From: Asterias rubens
Lineage: Eukaryota; Echinodermata; Asteroidea; Forcipulatida; Asteriidae
Direction of reading: 5' to 3'
Length of the DNA: 64,000 nucleotides
Assembly: GCF_902459465.1 (NCBI RefSeq)
Contig: NW_022985717.1
Location: forward strand, 62,001 to 126,000
The notes under the pieces are model-generated. The model was not told where the DNA came from and ran no database searches. It was given only the letters and a program-made list of their open reading frames with translations. Positions 1-14,833 of the stretch are shown here, piece by piece. Both the position numbers and the translations under genes were made by a program. Positions within the stretch are counted from its first letter, which is position 1, and every line of letters begins with the position of its first letter.

Positions 1-1310
1 CATAAGTCATGTTCAGATTGGAAAAACATTAGCAGGGATATCCAATCCCAAGGATAGCTGGATGAGTTTTCGTCAAGGTTAAAAAGCATCTCGGTTCTTT
101 CCGTCGGACTACGCATAATGAGCAGCTTCAGTGATTCAACACACTCTCGATTTAATCCACAAAATTGAACAGCGCGGCTATAACTTATTTTGTTATCATG
201 CAACTTCGGCACCCATGCCTAAAGCTTCTTGGACTTTGGACATTTCTTTTACGCATGAACAATAAGGGCCATTAACCAATCTGAGTGTCTGTGTAGACTT
301 CAGACAGAATCTTGGTAATACGGAGAACTTCAACAGATTTTCCATAAGAATTCGAAAATTGCCAATTTCACAAAACAACGGGGACTTCGAACCTACACAT
401 TTTTTCATAAATCATATAGCACCACGGCACTGATATTGCCTTAAACAAAATCGTCCATTCTTAAGTAGTTTCTACGCAGACTAATTGCTTGCACACATTG
501 AAGACTCTCAGAGGCAAACCATTACGAACTCCAAACCCATATTATACTCCTATTTTGGACACCGCTTTCCAGGCCGCCTTTTTATCTCACATCTCCCGGT
601 GGCTGGTGGAGAGTAATTTGACCCACTTTAGGCACTTTACACCAGGGAAATTAGCGAACATTGTATAATGAATGATGGATATATGATAAATTGAAATGAT
701 ACCGCTAATGGATGCCTGACGACTGCACATTGCCTCACAAAGTAGTATAGCAAAGTTTTTTTCTTTTTCTGAAGTGTGGAGAATGGTGATTGATTCAAAT
801 GACATGACGACACCATGTATTATATGCCTACAGCATATTGGCGATGTTTATGATCAGTGATCGTTCTGTGTATATGCATGGCTTGCCATGCGTACACGTT
901 ATAATTAGCAAACGGTACTCAGTGATGTTAACATCATTGAAATGCTCTTTGTTGCACTTCTGCCCAGAAGGAAGTTTGCCTTATATAGTTGGACAGTAAT
1001 AACATGAGATCATTACAATTAATTGAAATTGTGGCAATTGGACCGTTACACTTCAGAGGTTTTAACCTCTCAAATTGACGTGCTTATTATGGTATTAAAA
1101 TATTGTAATAAGCATGTCAATTTGAGGCCCGATGAAACCCACGATGAAGAAATACATTTTTAGAAAGAAAATCTCAAAGGAATCTCCCCGAGAAAACGAT
1201 ATTTGAAGCAGTGAAGTGGTTTAAAGTTTTGGCCAGGTGTGTTAAAGGAGATTATCTGATTGCATCTGATCATTGTATCATGCGTTGGCTAATTGGAGAG
1301 CTTGAAATGT
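1..1310. other. Left flank with no recognised feature
   Basis: No recognisable exon, RNA gene or repeat family was found here. Several short open frames exist on both strands but none resembles a known protein. The missing first coding exon of the TMEM272-like gene could lie here or beyond the left edge; I could not identify an ATG exon ending in a phase-1 donor with confidence. Confidence 0.4.
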
Positions 1311-1416
1311 TAGGTGGCAGCAGACTCAACAGATAAATTTCCATTGATTGTGTAGTTCTGAGCATGCGTACATTCTCGAGAGCCATGGTTTTACCTGGTC
1401 AGTCTGCTGCCACCTA
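1311..1416. mobile_element. Palindromic MITE, GGCAGCAGACT family (copy 1)
   Basis: The ends are inverted copies of each other: taggtggcagcagact on the left and agtctgctgccaccta on the right, about 106 bp in all. A second copy lies at 27292-27399 with the same GGCAGCAGAC ends and a similar interior, which shows that this is a dispersed element and not a chance hairpin. It has no coding capacity. Confidence 0.75.
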
Positions 1417-1539
1417 GCGTCACAAACGTGATATTTTAACTCATTATAATCTCTGTGGATCTGAGTTTAAAGGTAAACTTCTTAATCGCTAACACATAAA
1501 TAAAAACGATATAAATACTTGTTTTCATTCTGTTGTCAG

Positions 1540-3798
1540 ATCCTCCGTCTTATAAATCGGTGATGCAGGAGCTTCGAGACGCAAAGAAGACGTCGAGTGG
1601 CTCAGTGGACCTAGCTACCAAGGTCTTGACTATACTCATCAATACGGGTAAGAAAAGGTTCATAGGCTACAAGCAAAAATCCACTCTCTTGACCGAGGGG
1701 GGTCAGTTTCGCTCTGTTGAGAGTGAAATTTAATTTGTGTCACTTATTTTGAGTGAAATTGTAACGAACTTCACTCGTAAATCGAGTTGAAAGTACCCAT
1801 CTTTCACTCTAAACAGAACTGTCCGCCGAGCTCTATGCAACAACGGGTGGTTTCGGTTAGCAGGAATTGGGGTTTTGAACACAAACAATAATTAACACCT
1901 TGCGCTAGCACTTTTTTTGTGTTACGTTACCACGTAGCATAATTTAAATTGATCAGTAGTTTCAGCATGTTTGACATTGCGTGGTAAGCTGTTCCAAAGA
2001 TGCACAGCAGGAAGGAGCGAGAACCATAGGAAGTACTTGTGATACCTGGGGCCGATAGCAGACTTTTGTTCTTTGAACGTGAGATTTCTAGCCGGTTGAT
2101 AATGATGAATTAATCCTGGGGATAAAGGCCTATCTGTTTAAAATAGTTCTACTTCGTTTACCTTTCAGTACTTTTCACGGTGTTGATGGCTGTGGTACTT
2201 GCTGTACCGATTGCCATGGTTATCGTGGGTAAGTAGGAACTTGAAACCGTTAATTGAAACACGATTCAAATTGAAGAATTTGAGAGAGTTTTAAGCGTGG
2301 CAGCATGGACAAGTTACACAAAATGATTGCTGCCGATATCAGGAGATTCTGTCTCCAATACGGCGCATACTGTGTATATAACTTCTTCTTTTGAATCATC
2401 ATCCTCCTTCAGCTCATTTCGCATAATTGGGGAAGAATCTCCGGGAGGCTATAGTATAGAATTTCCATCCTCAAAAATTTTCCTGATTTTTTTAAGGTTC
2501 CCTTTTTTAATCGATTTTAGAAGAACAACATTCCCCCTTTAAAAAACACTATACGACAGTGGAAATTTTTATGTACAGAAACAAAAGTGGTCTCCGGGAG
2601 ACAGGTATCCCTATAATTATAGTGACACTGGTGCAAAACACAAAATACTAGTTTTAACCTTATTCTTCCCTTCTCCCCCCCCCCCCTCCCCCTTTCATTT
2701 TTTTCCACCAGGTGCTATTCACGTGAATGACTGCCCAGTCCAGAGCCATATACCCGTCTTTCTGATCGTCTCTGGGACTATCTACATCATCAAGACGCTT
2801 TTGGATCTGTGTGTCAGGGTTAAGAAACAACGGGAAGGTCAAGACGCTGACTTCTCATTCAACGCACACAACTCCGTCAGCAGGGTCTTCGCTTGTGTCC
2901 TTCTCGTCTTCTTCATCCTGGGTAAAACAAGACATAATCAGTAAATTTTGGTGTGTGGGTTAACAAAAGGGAGGGAAGGGAGATCAACATTCAGCACAGA
3001 CACTATTTTAGCCATCAGTGCACTGCAAAAATGCGGTATTAAAAGGAACATCAAGTGTTTATATACCGATGAGAGAATCGAAATTTTAAAACAGCTTTGT
3101 TTCGTCAGGAATTTGGGGGCGTACATTTCTATTCTTTGTTGGTGGCATCTGTAGGCCTATGTGACAATATTGACCTTTATCATTCTGCCTCCATCTTGGT
3201 CATGTTTCCCGTATCGAATAACAATAATGAATGCTAAACAATAATTTTGCAATTAGGAACATAACTAGTTTGTTCTTCCAGCCTCGGTTTGGTAATATTG
3301 ATATCAATGAGGGAAATTCAAGATGGCTGCACCATGATAAATGTCTAAACCCATGTGGCATTTTAACACCACAGTTTGTTGCACTTGTGAGTGTAGCTCT
3401 GTTCTGTCAGATTTTGGGGTTCTGGGGTGAGCTGTATGAACAGACAACGTGAGCAGTTTGACAGAAGTGAGTCAGGCCTAAAGTTTACAACATATTTGTT
3501 TTATATCAAACGGCCCTCGCCTTTGTCGGTTACAGTACTGTTAGAAACTTAGGATTTTGAAACCATACTGAAACGTTGTGTCATGTCTATCGTAATGTTC
3601 TTCGTATCTCTTACAGGTAACGTTTGGGTGTACGGCAACTTCAAACCCGACGAGGATCCAACCAGCCCTAGCTACTGCCACCCAACTGTGTATTACTTTT
3701 CCTTCTGGCTGCTCACACTAACCTACATCGTCTTGATATTCGGATGTTGCTGTGCATGCTGTACCGTCTCTGTTGTGGGGATTGGATTGATCTCATAA
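1540..3798 (+). CDS. TMEM272-like four-transmembrane protein (5' partial)
   Basis: Four exons are visible: 1540-1647, 2169-2228, 2712-2921 and 3617-3798 (stop TAA). Each is bounded by AG/GT, and every internal junction splits a codon after its first base, so the frame is continuous for about 186 residues. The product has a cytosolic head containing PPSYKSVMQELRDAK and then four hydrophobic spans. The second span follows a DCPVQSHIPVFLIVSG motif, the third ends in FILGNVWVYGNF, and the fourth is followed by a Cys cluster (GCCCACC). This layout and the CP-IP-LIVSG and GNVW-Y motifs match the transmembrane protein 272 family, whose function is not known to me. The exon at 1540 begins after a good acceptor and needs one base from an upstream exon, so the N-terminus is missing. 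There is no sign of decay. Confidence 0.85.
2676..2695 (+). repeat. Poly-C tract in intron
   Basis: A C-rich run with a few T lies just upstream of the acceptor of exon 3 of the TMEM272-like gene. Similar homopolymers occur at 4233-4256 (T then G), 5549-5562 (G), 22966-22980 (C) and 56716-56751 (T). These are the places where assembly errors are most likely. Confidence 0.7.
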
Positions 3799-3892
3799 AG
3801 ATGCGAGGATGATGGGAGGTCAGGGGTCGATTACACACAGAGTTAGGTTAGGACTAGTCCTATAGGAGATATTAAATACTTGAGGCTAGTCC

Positions 3893-4075
3893 TAGTCCAC
3901 CCGGGTAAAAGTCAGAAAGCAGGACAGTTCTTTTCAGAACTGAGAAGCATCCCAAACACTTGAATAATCTACTCCGCGGTAGAAGAATAAAAAAAGATAG
4001 TTTTCTTAGAACAAACTCTACCTGGCAATTAGATACACACATGGTGTAATATCGCAAACCAAATATATAAGGATT
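3893..4075. mobile_element. Interspersed repeat, CCGCGGTAGTAGA family (partial)
   Basis: It shares the words acccgggtaa, caggacagttcttttcag, ctccgcggtag and aacaaactctacctggcaa with copies at 35630-35935, 57175-57350 and 59756-60109. This copy has only the right-hand half of the full element seen at 59756. Confidence 0.7.
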
Positions 4076-4334
4076 GTTCAGTTTTAGATTTGGGAGCAAA
4101 ACCCCTAAAGGAAAACCCTACTCTGCAATCGCACTCTGGGATGTTCCATAGATGTGTTTATCTCCATTTTTATTATGAATTTGATCTAGTTTATAAAATA
4201 CAATAATAAAAAAACAAAATAATTAATTTTGTCTTTTTTTTTTGGGGGGGGGGGGGTGCAGTCAGAAAAAAACCCTGAGCTTTTCAGTTAATAAACAGAG
4301 AAATCCCATCCCTGTGTAATGCACAGATACTGAC

Positions 4335-4491
4335 CTATAGACCAACTAGCCTGGAAACCAGTGCCTTGGTTGGATGCGTCACTTCGGAACCTGATTCTGA
4401 TGACGTTGAGGGAAGAGACGATGGTAGCTGGAGCCGTGGTTCCAGAGTAGGTACCGATGAGGGTGTCGTTACTACTGCTCCCATCATTCAC
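4335..4491 (-). CDS. Orphan CUB-domain exon (partial gene)
   Basis: Read on the - strand, the exon starts after a pyrimidine-rich acceptor ending in ttgcag (plus 4492-4497) and ends at a possible GTCAGT donor. It encodes about 52 residues that read as the second half of a CUB domain: VNDGSSSNDTLIGTYSG, then TTAPATIVSSLNVIRI, then RFRSDASNQGTGFQASW. The VxDG, LGxYxG, SS-N-L-I-F-SD and GFxAxW pattern is diagnostic for CUB folds, which occur in extracellular and membrane proteins. The exon is open throughout. No partner exon was recognised on the - strand within several kb. It may belong to a gene reaching beyond the left edge with long introns, or be a stranded exon. Confidence 0.65.
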
Positions 4492-4558
4492 CTGCAATTA
4501 AAAAAGGATTTCATAAAATATGGTTCACGGCCTGTGCTGCCAAGTTCGTGAAAGCTCA

Positions 4559-4923
4559 TTAAAGGCAGTGGACACTATTGGTAATTACTCAAAATAATTG
4601 TTAGCATGCAAACTTACTTAGTAACATGCAATTAAGAGCTGTTGATTGTATAAAACATTGTCACAAACGACTCCCTCTGAAGTAACATCGTTTTTTGAGA
4701 AAGAGTAATTCCTCACTCAAATATTTGAACTGATTTCGAAACCTCAGCTGAAAGCACACAACTATGTGTGACAAGGGTGTTTTTTCTTCCATTTTTCTCT
4801 TGCAACTTCGACGACCAATTGAGTTCAAATTTTCACAGGTTTGTTATTTTATAGCATATGTTGGGATACACCAAGTGAGAAGACTGGTCTTTGACAATTA
4901 CCAAAGGTGTCCATGGCCTTTAA
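4559..4923. mobile_element. TTAA MITE, GGCAGTGGACAC family (family A)
   Basis: It starts ttaaaggcagtggacact and ends as the inverse, gtgtccatggcctttaa, so the terminal inverted repeats are about 25 bp and TTAA sits at both ends. The interior includes a hairpin-like stretch and the words aaaacattg and ctccctctgaagt shared by all copies. This is the most frequent repeat in the window. A TTAA target site is typical of piggyBac-type and Kolobok elements; which of them moves this one is not shown here. Confidence 0.85.
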
Positions 4924-5289
4924 AGGCTCTTTAGTAACTCATCGAAACGAAACGTCGAGTTGAAACCAATGGTTCTTTTCAATACCACCCGACTCATCTA
5001 CATGGTGTTACCGCAAAACTTTCCATATCGTATTTCCAACATGCAAAGTTTCAAATCCTACTTAAGACTATAGCCTTAACTCTTTGTGAAATCCACCCGG
5101 GTCATTTAGTTGGAGTTGGAATGAGATGGAGGTTTTCTTTTGAGGATGGGGAGTTTCCTCAGACGACCTGAAAGGAGAGGAATCTGGCCTGAGAGTGAGG
5201 ACATCTTCCCTGAGAGTGTTTATCTTTTCTTAAAATTAATTTACAAATATTAAGTATAAGTTGCACGTTGGTTGTTGTTTATGTTGTAC

Positions 5290-5470
5290 GAAACAAAGTA
5301 TTAAATGCACTGTATTAATTTGCTTGTTCTACACCCTGTAATGTTATCGTGGACTTTTTATAAGCTATATTATTTTAAAAGCTTTGTTTTATGAAAAAGA
5401 GTGTTTAATGCAATGTTTAACTTGCTTGTTCGTACAACTTAAATGTTATAGTGGACTTTTTAAAAGTTAT
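5290..5470 (+). repeat. Imperfect direct duplication
   Basis: Two related blocks of about 65 bp, at 5297-5360 and 5398-5468, share the pattern ttaaatgca, ttgcttgttc and gttat-gtggacttttt-aa. They are AT-rich, with no coding signal. The surrounding 4,924-6,996 interval otherwise holds only simple repeats, including T- and AAAAT-rich runs at 6193-6246, and no recognised exon. Confidence 0.5.
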
Positions 5471-6996
5471 CTTTAAAAGATGATCGGCTGTAGAACTGTG
5501 CGTCCTACCATTGTCATAAGCTTTTGGGTGGGGTGTTGAGGGGTGGGGCGGGGGGGGGGGGGTAGCGGGCAAGGGAAAAGAGTATAGTGTGTCTCCAGAG
5601 TAGTGTCGGTTTTCTGGTCGTGAATATTACACAACTTCAGCAAATCATAACTTGCCACTGGTTTGGGAAGAGTGGAATACTTGGGGATCGGGTGATGGGG
5701 TGCGAGTGGGGGTATCCAAATTGAATACACTGAATACAACATGACCCCTTGCTGTATGGGGTGCTCAAAAAAGTTTAAACTATTTTGTTTTTCAGCTGAA
5801 AGTACTATCACATCCATTTTGTCGAATCCCGATTATCTTGGTCGATGGGGTTCTTGGGGAGCGTCATTCCACTAAGTGTGGTGGCTCTTCCAGAGCTCCG
5901 TCTTATTCTACTTTCTCCCTGTCTGTTGATCAGCTATTTATTTCTAAAGCTCAGTCACCCTGTCAATATATATTTAATTAGAATGCTCGGTAATGTTTTC
6001 GCATGACGTGGTGTCATTTAAAGCTTTCTTGCCATCTTTTGTTTAAACTTTTACTGCAATTTTAGAATGTTTAATGTATAGTATATAATGTGTATTTTTT
6101 ATGAGCTAGGTCTGGGAGGGCACATCTTTTTTGATGACAGTTTTTGGACTTTTGCCCTTCCCTGGACGGCCTGTGCTTGTTTTATTGTTTTGCTTTTTTT
6201 TTTTTTTTTCCGAAGAATTAAAATAAAATAAAATAAAATAAATAAATAACCATTATTCAAAATTAAAGGTGTTTTTTTTCGGAATTGATTTGTCTGTGTA
6301 TGTCAACGAGATGACTTGGTATTGGACCCACACCTTTATGAAACATGTGTAATCCAATAAAACTTAAACAGCGTGTGTTTCAATATAGCAGTACTCATTG
6401 CGATGTTTTGTGGTATGATTGATTCATTGAGAAGCCGAGGAGTCTCGAGGACGGTCTCTCGTTCTGTTTCGCCATTGGGGAGAACTTTGACCACAACAGG
6501 GTCATAGTTATGTTTGAAACCGTTTAGAAATGTACAATATTTTAGGGTCACACTAGAAAAAAAGTCTTATATAGGCTTTGTGACTAAGAAAACAGGTTCA
6601 CGGAGCTAGGCGGCTACTTTTCTGTTATTAAAAAGTAGGCATAAGTCACACAATCTGATCTGACTTGCTGACTAAGCTAAGCCCTTGAAACTGAAAAGGA
6701 AATGATATACTGAGATTTGCTGTAACAACTGAAACGTGAGTTTTTTCTACTTCGAACCGCAACGATTTTTCATTCACGGAGAAATACAAAATAATCACGC
6801 GGGAACGTACACACCGTACACCAAAGTCGTCCAGCATGTTCGCTCGTCCCCAGTGCCTTGCTGACTGGCCACTGGGGCCGAGCGAAGCATAGGCTGCAAA
6901 TAGTATCACAAGAGGGCGGGCTCTAAATTGCCCTCTCTCAATTCTCTCGTCAGAAAAAGTAAAGTCACAACAAACTCCTCCATGAACTCCAGAAAC

Positions 6997-10368
<3,372 letters not shown>

Positions 10369-11334
10369 TGTAGTGGACGTTCTCTTTTTCTACAATCTTC
10401 TCGCTATGAACGGGGTCGACGGCTTCCCATCATAAACAAGTCAGTTGGTCCCTAGGTATTTCGCTCCAGTTCCATTTATCAACTTATTGTACTGATACAT
10501 ATATGAACATGTATGTATATATAGGTATGCTGTGCATATATATATATTTTTTAATGAGGCTGTTGACTATAACAGCACCTAATATTTAACGAGATACTTC
10601 AATTTGCTGAACTGTTAAGATTCAGATAACTAGTCAAATTATCATAGAATGTATAGGGTTAGTGACCGGTTCCCTTCCGAAGTGTGTCATACAAAATTGA
10701 ATCCGGGAAGTCTTCTGCAAAGCAGGTCTTTAGAATTAGGCTCCTACTTCTGTTTTCGCCCTTTTAGTAGTCATACATGTACCTCTAAAGAAATCCTTTG
10801 CTGGTTTCTAAGCAATATTTAGAGTGTCCAAGTTTGTGTGTGTGTAGTGCGTCATGTTAGAGAATGGAACCAGTGGTGTGTCTATGTATGCTCTGACGAG
10901 AGTGCGTATTCCTGGTTATCCAATACCTGTTTCGGTTGAAGTGGCCATTGGTACATCACTGGTCAATAATTGAAACAGTTTTTGATTCCAGCAACTCATG
11001 GTCCACTCATAGGAACTTCAGGCGTATTTTGACCGCAGAGCCATCTGTGATTCCAGAAAACAGTTTGTGGCTTAGTGGACTCGATTTGAACATGTTGAAT
11101 AGTTGAGCAGATTCCTGGTGTTCAAGCCACAGCGGAGAATTTGAGCCTAAAATTTTAAGCCTACAATTTCCCCCATCATAATAAAAAAAACATAGTACAG
11201 AGCCCTAGAAGTGCCATCTGATTCTTTGGGACCCTTAGCTACAGTTATCTTATGAAAAACAATTTCTGTTGCAGAAGTTTAAAATGACAATTTGCATTTA
11301 TTTGTCACCCAATCGTAACCACCTCTACAATTAA
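10369..11334. other. 3' flank of CHIC gene
   Basis: No gene is visible. The interval probably includes the CHIC 3' UTR. There is an AT repeat near 10,497-10,550 (atgtatatatagg and tatatatat) but no clear polyadenylation site that I can assign. Confidence 0.4.
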
Positions 11335-11628
11335 TCCATCCACATTTCTGTGTTCCCCGACTTGAGCATCTGTACAATCTAAGCTTAAACTGACCATCCA
11401 CATTTCTGTGTTCCCGAGCCTTATCTAAAGTACAATGGAAGCTTAAAGTGACCATCCACATTTCTGTGTTCCCGAATCTAAACTCCAGTACAATGGAAGC
11501 TTAAACTGACCATCCACATTTCTGTGTTCCCGAATCTAAACTTCAGTACAATGTAAGCTTAAACTGACCGTCCACATTTCCGTGTTCCCGAACCTAAACT
11601 CCAGTACAATGTAAGCTTAAAGTGACCA
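11335..11628 (+). repeat. Tandem repeat, five copies of about 58 bp
   Basis: Five head-to-tail units each start near tccacatttctgtgttcccg and carry agtacaatg-aagctta. The first unit diverges most and the middle two are nearly identical. The period of about 58 is not a multiple of three, so the - strand open frame across it is incidental. Short inverted matches to the unit, ggtcagtttaagcttccat, occur near 22803. Confidence 0.85.
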
Positions 11629-12556
11629 ACTAAATTTTTCTGAATTTAAACTCCCAGGGGTCCAAACAACGCATCCTTGGCTGATTGGCCGTACGCATAA
11701 GAACCAGAGAAATGTATCAAGCATGATATGTAAATGACTTGATGACGGCATTCGGGTCACTTTTTAAAAACATCAGTGAATCTTTTTTAAACCTTGTTTT
11801 AGTGACACTTGGGTCTTTATTACACTCCAGCAAACAAGAAATTAAACATAAAGTTTATTTTTTAGTCTCATTCATGTACTTCCTTAAGGAGTTATCTCTA
11901 ACCACTTGACATAAGTGATCTTCTTGCTTTCATTGGTGAGGTAGAGACTGAGGCAAGTTCAACAAACCTGGCTGCTACAGAAGTTGTCAACTGCTCGCCA
12001 GTCTTTCGAATGTCTTCTGGGACATGAACGGTGTTTTATTTCCAGTAATTTGAGATTGATAGCCAACCTCTACATAATCATATTTTCTTACCTGTTCCAT
12101 TAGCTGTATTCAGCTCTTGCAAGCTCTTTCGGTACCTCCTCCAAATTGATGTTTTATTCTCCACTGCTGGGAGAAGCCGTATCCATGGATCCGATGGCTT
12201 TATTGATGGCACTCAGCCTGGAATGGTCAGTGCTCTCTCCTCAGCAAACATCGTGACAAACCTCACGGCTCTCTCAATGTCTTAAAGGACGAATTTTCGA
12301 GTGTTTTGCTGAACCAACCGCTGTGCTTCTCCATAATTTCTATCCCATTGGCACCATAGTGCTTTGTCAGCTTAGTTATGTATTTGTCACTGACCCTTGG
12401 AAATAAATAAATGGTTTTGGTTTTAGATTCCAAATCCTAGAGTCGAAACAAATGTCTTAAAACTGTACAGGAAATAGGAAGGGGTAATTTTCCTTTCCAC
12501 CACATTTAAAATTCTTACCGACAACCTGGGTTGATTCTTTAAATGTATTTTCCAAC
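11629..12556. other. Intergenic, no recognised feature
   Basis: No exon or repeat family was identified. It separates the 58-bp tandem array from the - strand transposon-derived cluster. Some Cys- and Leu-rich - strand frames exist but are interrupted. Confidence 0.35.
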
Positions 12557-12560
12557 TTAC

Positions 12561-13201
12561 TTGTAAATGAAGCAATACGAGTCTCCACAGACTCGAAGCC
12601 CATCAACATGGTAGCCCATTGTAGATCTTTTGTGCTGCCGCTCTTTCTGTTTTTGTTTCTTGGTCTCCGTCATTGGTCCGGCTTGAACACCACTGGTGGA
12701 CAACTTCCCAAGCAAGAACATCATTTTCTCCCGTGGGTTAGGGGCATTCATTGCATCTTGATGCTTAGCTATGGCAGTGTACGTCCTGTATTTAACTGAA
12801 TGCCCAGGACTATCAGCGCGACCATCTCCTCCAATGGTCAAAGAGTAGCCAACACCCTTGACTATCTTCTTGATGCTTAGCTCTATGGCAGGGTACGTCC
12901 CGTATTTAACTGACTGCCCAGGACTATCAGCACGACCATCTCCTCCAATGGTCAAAGAGTAGCCAACACCCTTGACTATCTTCTTGATGCTTAGCTCTAT
13001 GGCAGTGTACGTCCCGTATTTAACTGATTGCCCAGGACCATCAGCACGACCATCTCCTCCAATGGTCAAAGAGTAGCCATCACCCTTGATAGATAGATAT
13101 ATAGCTACATAAATAAACAGATACACGAAGATTAGGCCTAATGGTGTATTATTAAAAATTTTAAAAAAGAGAGACATTACAATCAGAAGATTGAATTGCA
13201 T
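12561..13201 (-). pseudogene. Chimeric transposon exon with triplicated GDGRADSPG unit
   Basis: A 214-residue open frame on the - strand. Its middle is three in-frame copies of a 38-residue (114-bp) unit at about 12777-12890, 12891-13004 and 13005-13090, each carrying YSLTIGGDGRADSPG then SVKYGTYTAIEL. That core belongs to the GDGRADSPGHSAKYGTY family of transposon-derived proteins, of which normal members have one copy. The C-terminal part (KQKERQ, GYHVDGLRVCGDSYCFIYK) instead resembles the N-terminal exon of a different family, the CWQCQ proteins, and ends at a perfect GTAAGT donor (next to 12561). The N-terminal 40 residues are AT-rich and probably intron. I read this as an exon-shuffled, duplicated relic; expression is unknown. 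Confidence 0.55.
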
Positions 13202-13296
13202 CTAAATACACTTACAACAAATCAATTACGAATTTATTAGAAAATTACAATAACAAATTTAAACACTACTACGCTTTCACTGGTACCCATGACAAC

Positions 13297-13930
13297 CTAA
13301 AGCTCAGCGTACTCCCCATGAAAGGCATCCTCTTTAGAAATAACTTGGTACATGTTGCACTCCAACATATCCAATAAACCAGCAACATCTTCAATTAACT
13401 GGACAGTTTGGTCATACACAATGGTTTTTACAGTGTTCCATATGTCCAAGGCGTGCAAATGTGTAAACTCACTGAAGGGAAAAACAGTGTGACACTCATC
13501 GAGTATTTCTTTAAATGTCAAGATGGAAAGTCTACATGCATTCATGCTAAATCTTGACTTGCATACAAGTGGTCACTACTGTCTGTCAGTAATGTTCCTT
13601 TGTATTTTGGACACCTTGGTCATACACAATGGTTTTTACAATGTGCTATACACGCGTACTTCCAAGGCGATTATCATGCATGCAATTGATGTATATCGCT
13701 CACAAAACTCTCTTAACGGAAAAACAATGTAACACTCATTGACTATTTCTGTAATAGTGTCAAGTCGGAAAGTCCACATGCTAAATCTTGACTTGTGTAC
13801 AAGTGGTCACTATTGTTTGTCAGTAATGTTTCTTTGTATTCTTGTAGCTTGCTGTCTGTCACAGTAACACCTTGGCATTCAGCTGATCCTAGCCCATGCT
13901 GTGGGATGTTAACACCTCACGGTGTACTAT
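13297..13930 (-). pseudogene. RecQ-like helicase C-terminal fragments (duplicated, decayed)
   Basis: On the - strand, 13930 to 13740 matches the LQEY-ETLLTD-SDHLYTSQD block seen more intact at 19957-20215. Then a block ending in HIVKTIVYDQ appears twice (about 13,560-13,740 and 13,297-13,545), the second time as ILDECHTVFPFSEF then HALDIWNTVKTIVYDQ. This order fits the extended C-terminal tail of the RecQ-type helicase family spread as mobile DNA in marine invertebrates. No helicase motor motifs are present. Frameshifts and stops divide the blocks. Confidence 0.45.
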
Positions 13931-14182
13931 CGGTGACAGCCTTCCTGATGGCATTCAAGCAACTCACTTGTGTTCGCCGATATCGCTGCTTAAACAGGCC
14001 GAAGCACCAATCAAGTTTTTATTATTATTATTATCTTTGACCCAAACAACGCAAAATGTACAGAAACAAGATAGCAGCTCAAAATAATAAAGATGTACAA
14101 AATATCATGAAAGCAAACACAACAAATATAAGATGAAGAGAATAAAAAAATTTAAAAACATGTATAAACATCTTAAAAGGGT

Positions 14183-14833
14183 CTATACAACATTAAAACA
14201 ACTAACCAAGGACGAACCAAAATGCAAAGTGCAAACTTTGTTTGGCCAACAACCATGAAGTACAGCTGGATGGATTTGTGGAGGCCACAATGCAGTCTCA
14301 AGCAAGTACATCAGCATGAAGCGGTTCTGGTTTTGGCCGCTGCATTTGTCAAAGTGAAGTTGAATATTAGATTTACCCAATCCATACTGACCGAGAAAGG
14401 GGTGGACGAAGCTTATGACGGCACTGCTACCTTTGGAGGAAACCACAGATTGTTCAACCAGGTAGTTTAACATGCTTGGTCACCCCTTCACAGTGCACAC
14501 CAAAAGTGCCCAGTTTCCTTGGAGTCGGGAAGTAGACGAGGCCAGGCTGCAAAGGGTCAGATGGATATAATGCATCTGCTATGTGAAGTCAATAGAATAA
14601 TGCATATTGATGGGTTTGCTTCATGGGTTGTTTGGTCCCAGACGAACTCCTTCCCCCTCTGCCGATTCCTTAGACTCCTTCACCAGATCCCTGTAGAATG
14701 TCCTCTCCATGGCCAGATTGGTGAGATGCTCCTGTTGTTTTCTACAGCGCTTCTGCTTCTGTTCATCGGGAAGGTTTGCAGATTTGTAGACTAGGTTGTT
14801 GTTTTTCTGACACTGCCAGCAAACATCAGACAA
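14183..14833 (-). pseudogene. CWQCQ/CSGQN family transposon protein, decayed copy
   Basis: Reading the - strand from 14833 down gives SDVCWQCQKNNNLVYKSAN, then RKQQEHLTN-AMERTFYRD, MHYSIDF, PSDPLQPGLVYFPTPRK, GTFGVHCEGV, NYLVEQSV, and QYGLGKSNIQLHFDKCSGQN. That is the expected order of a protein family I know from many marine invertebrate and fish genomes, where the last block reads HADNCSGQNKNN; I know no assigned name or biochemical function. At least two frame changes and one stop (after SIDFT) interrupt it, so this copy is dead. Confidence 0.65.

Noticed and set aside
5473-5817. 114-codon - strand frame rich in Pro
   Set aside because: Depends on a G-run at 5549-5562; no motif, no splice or promoter context.
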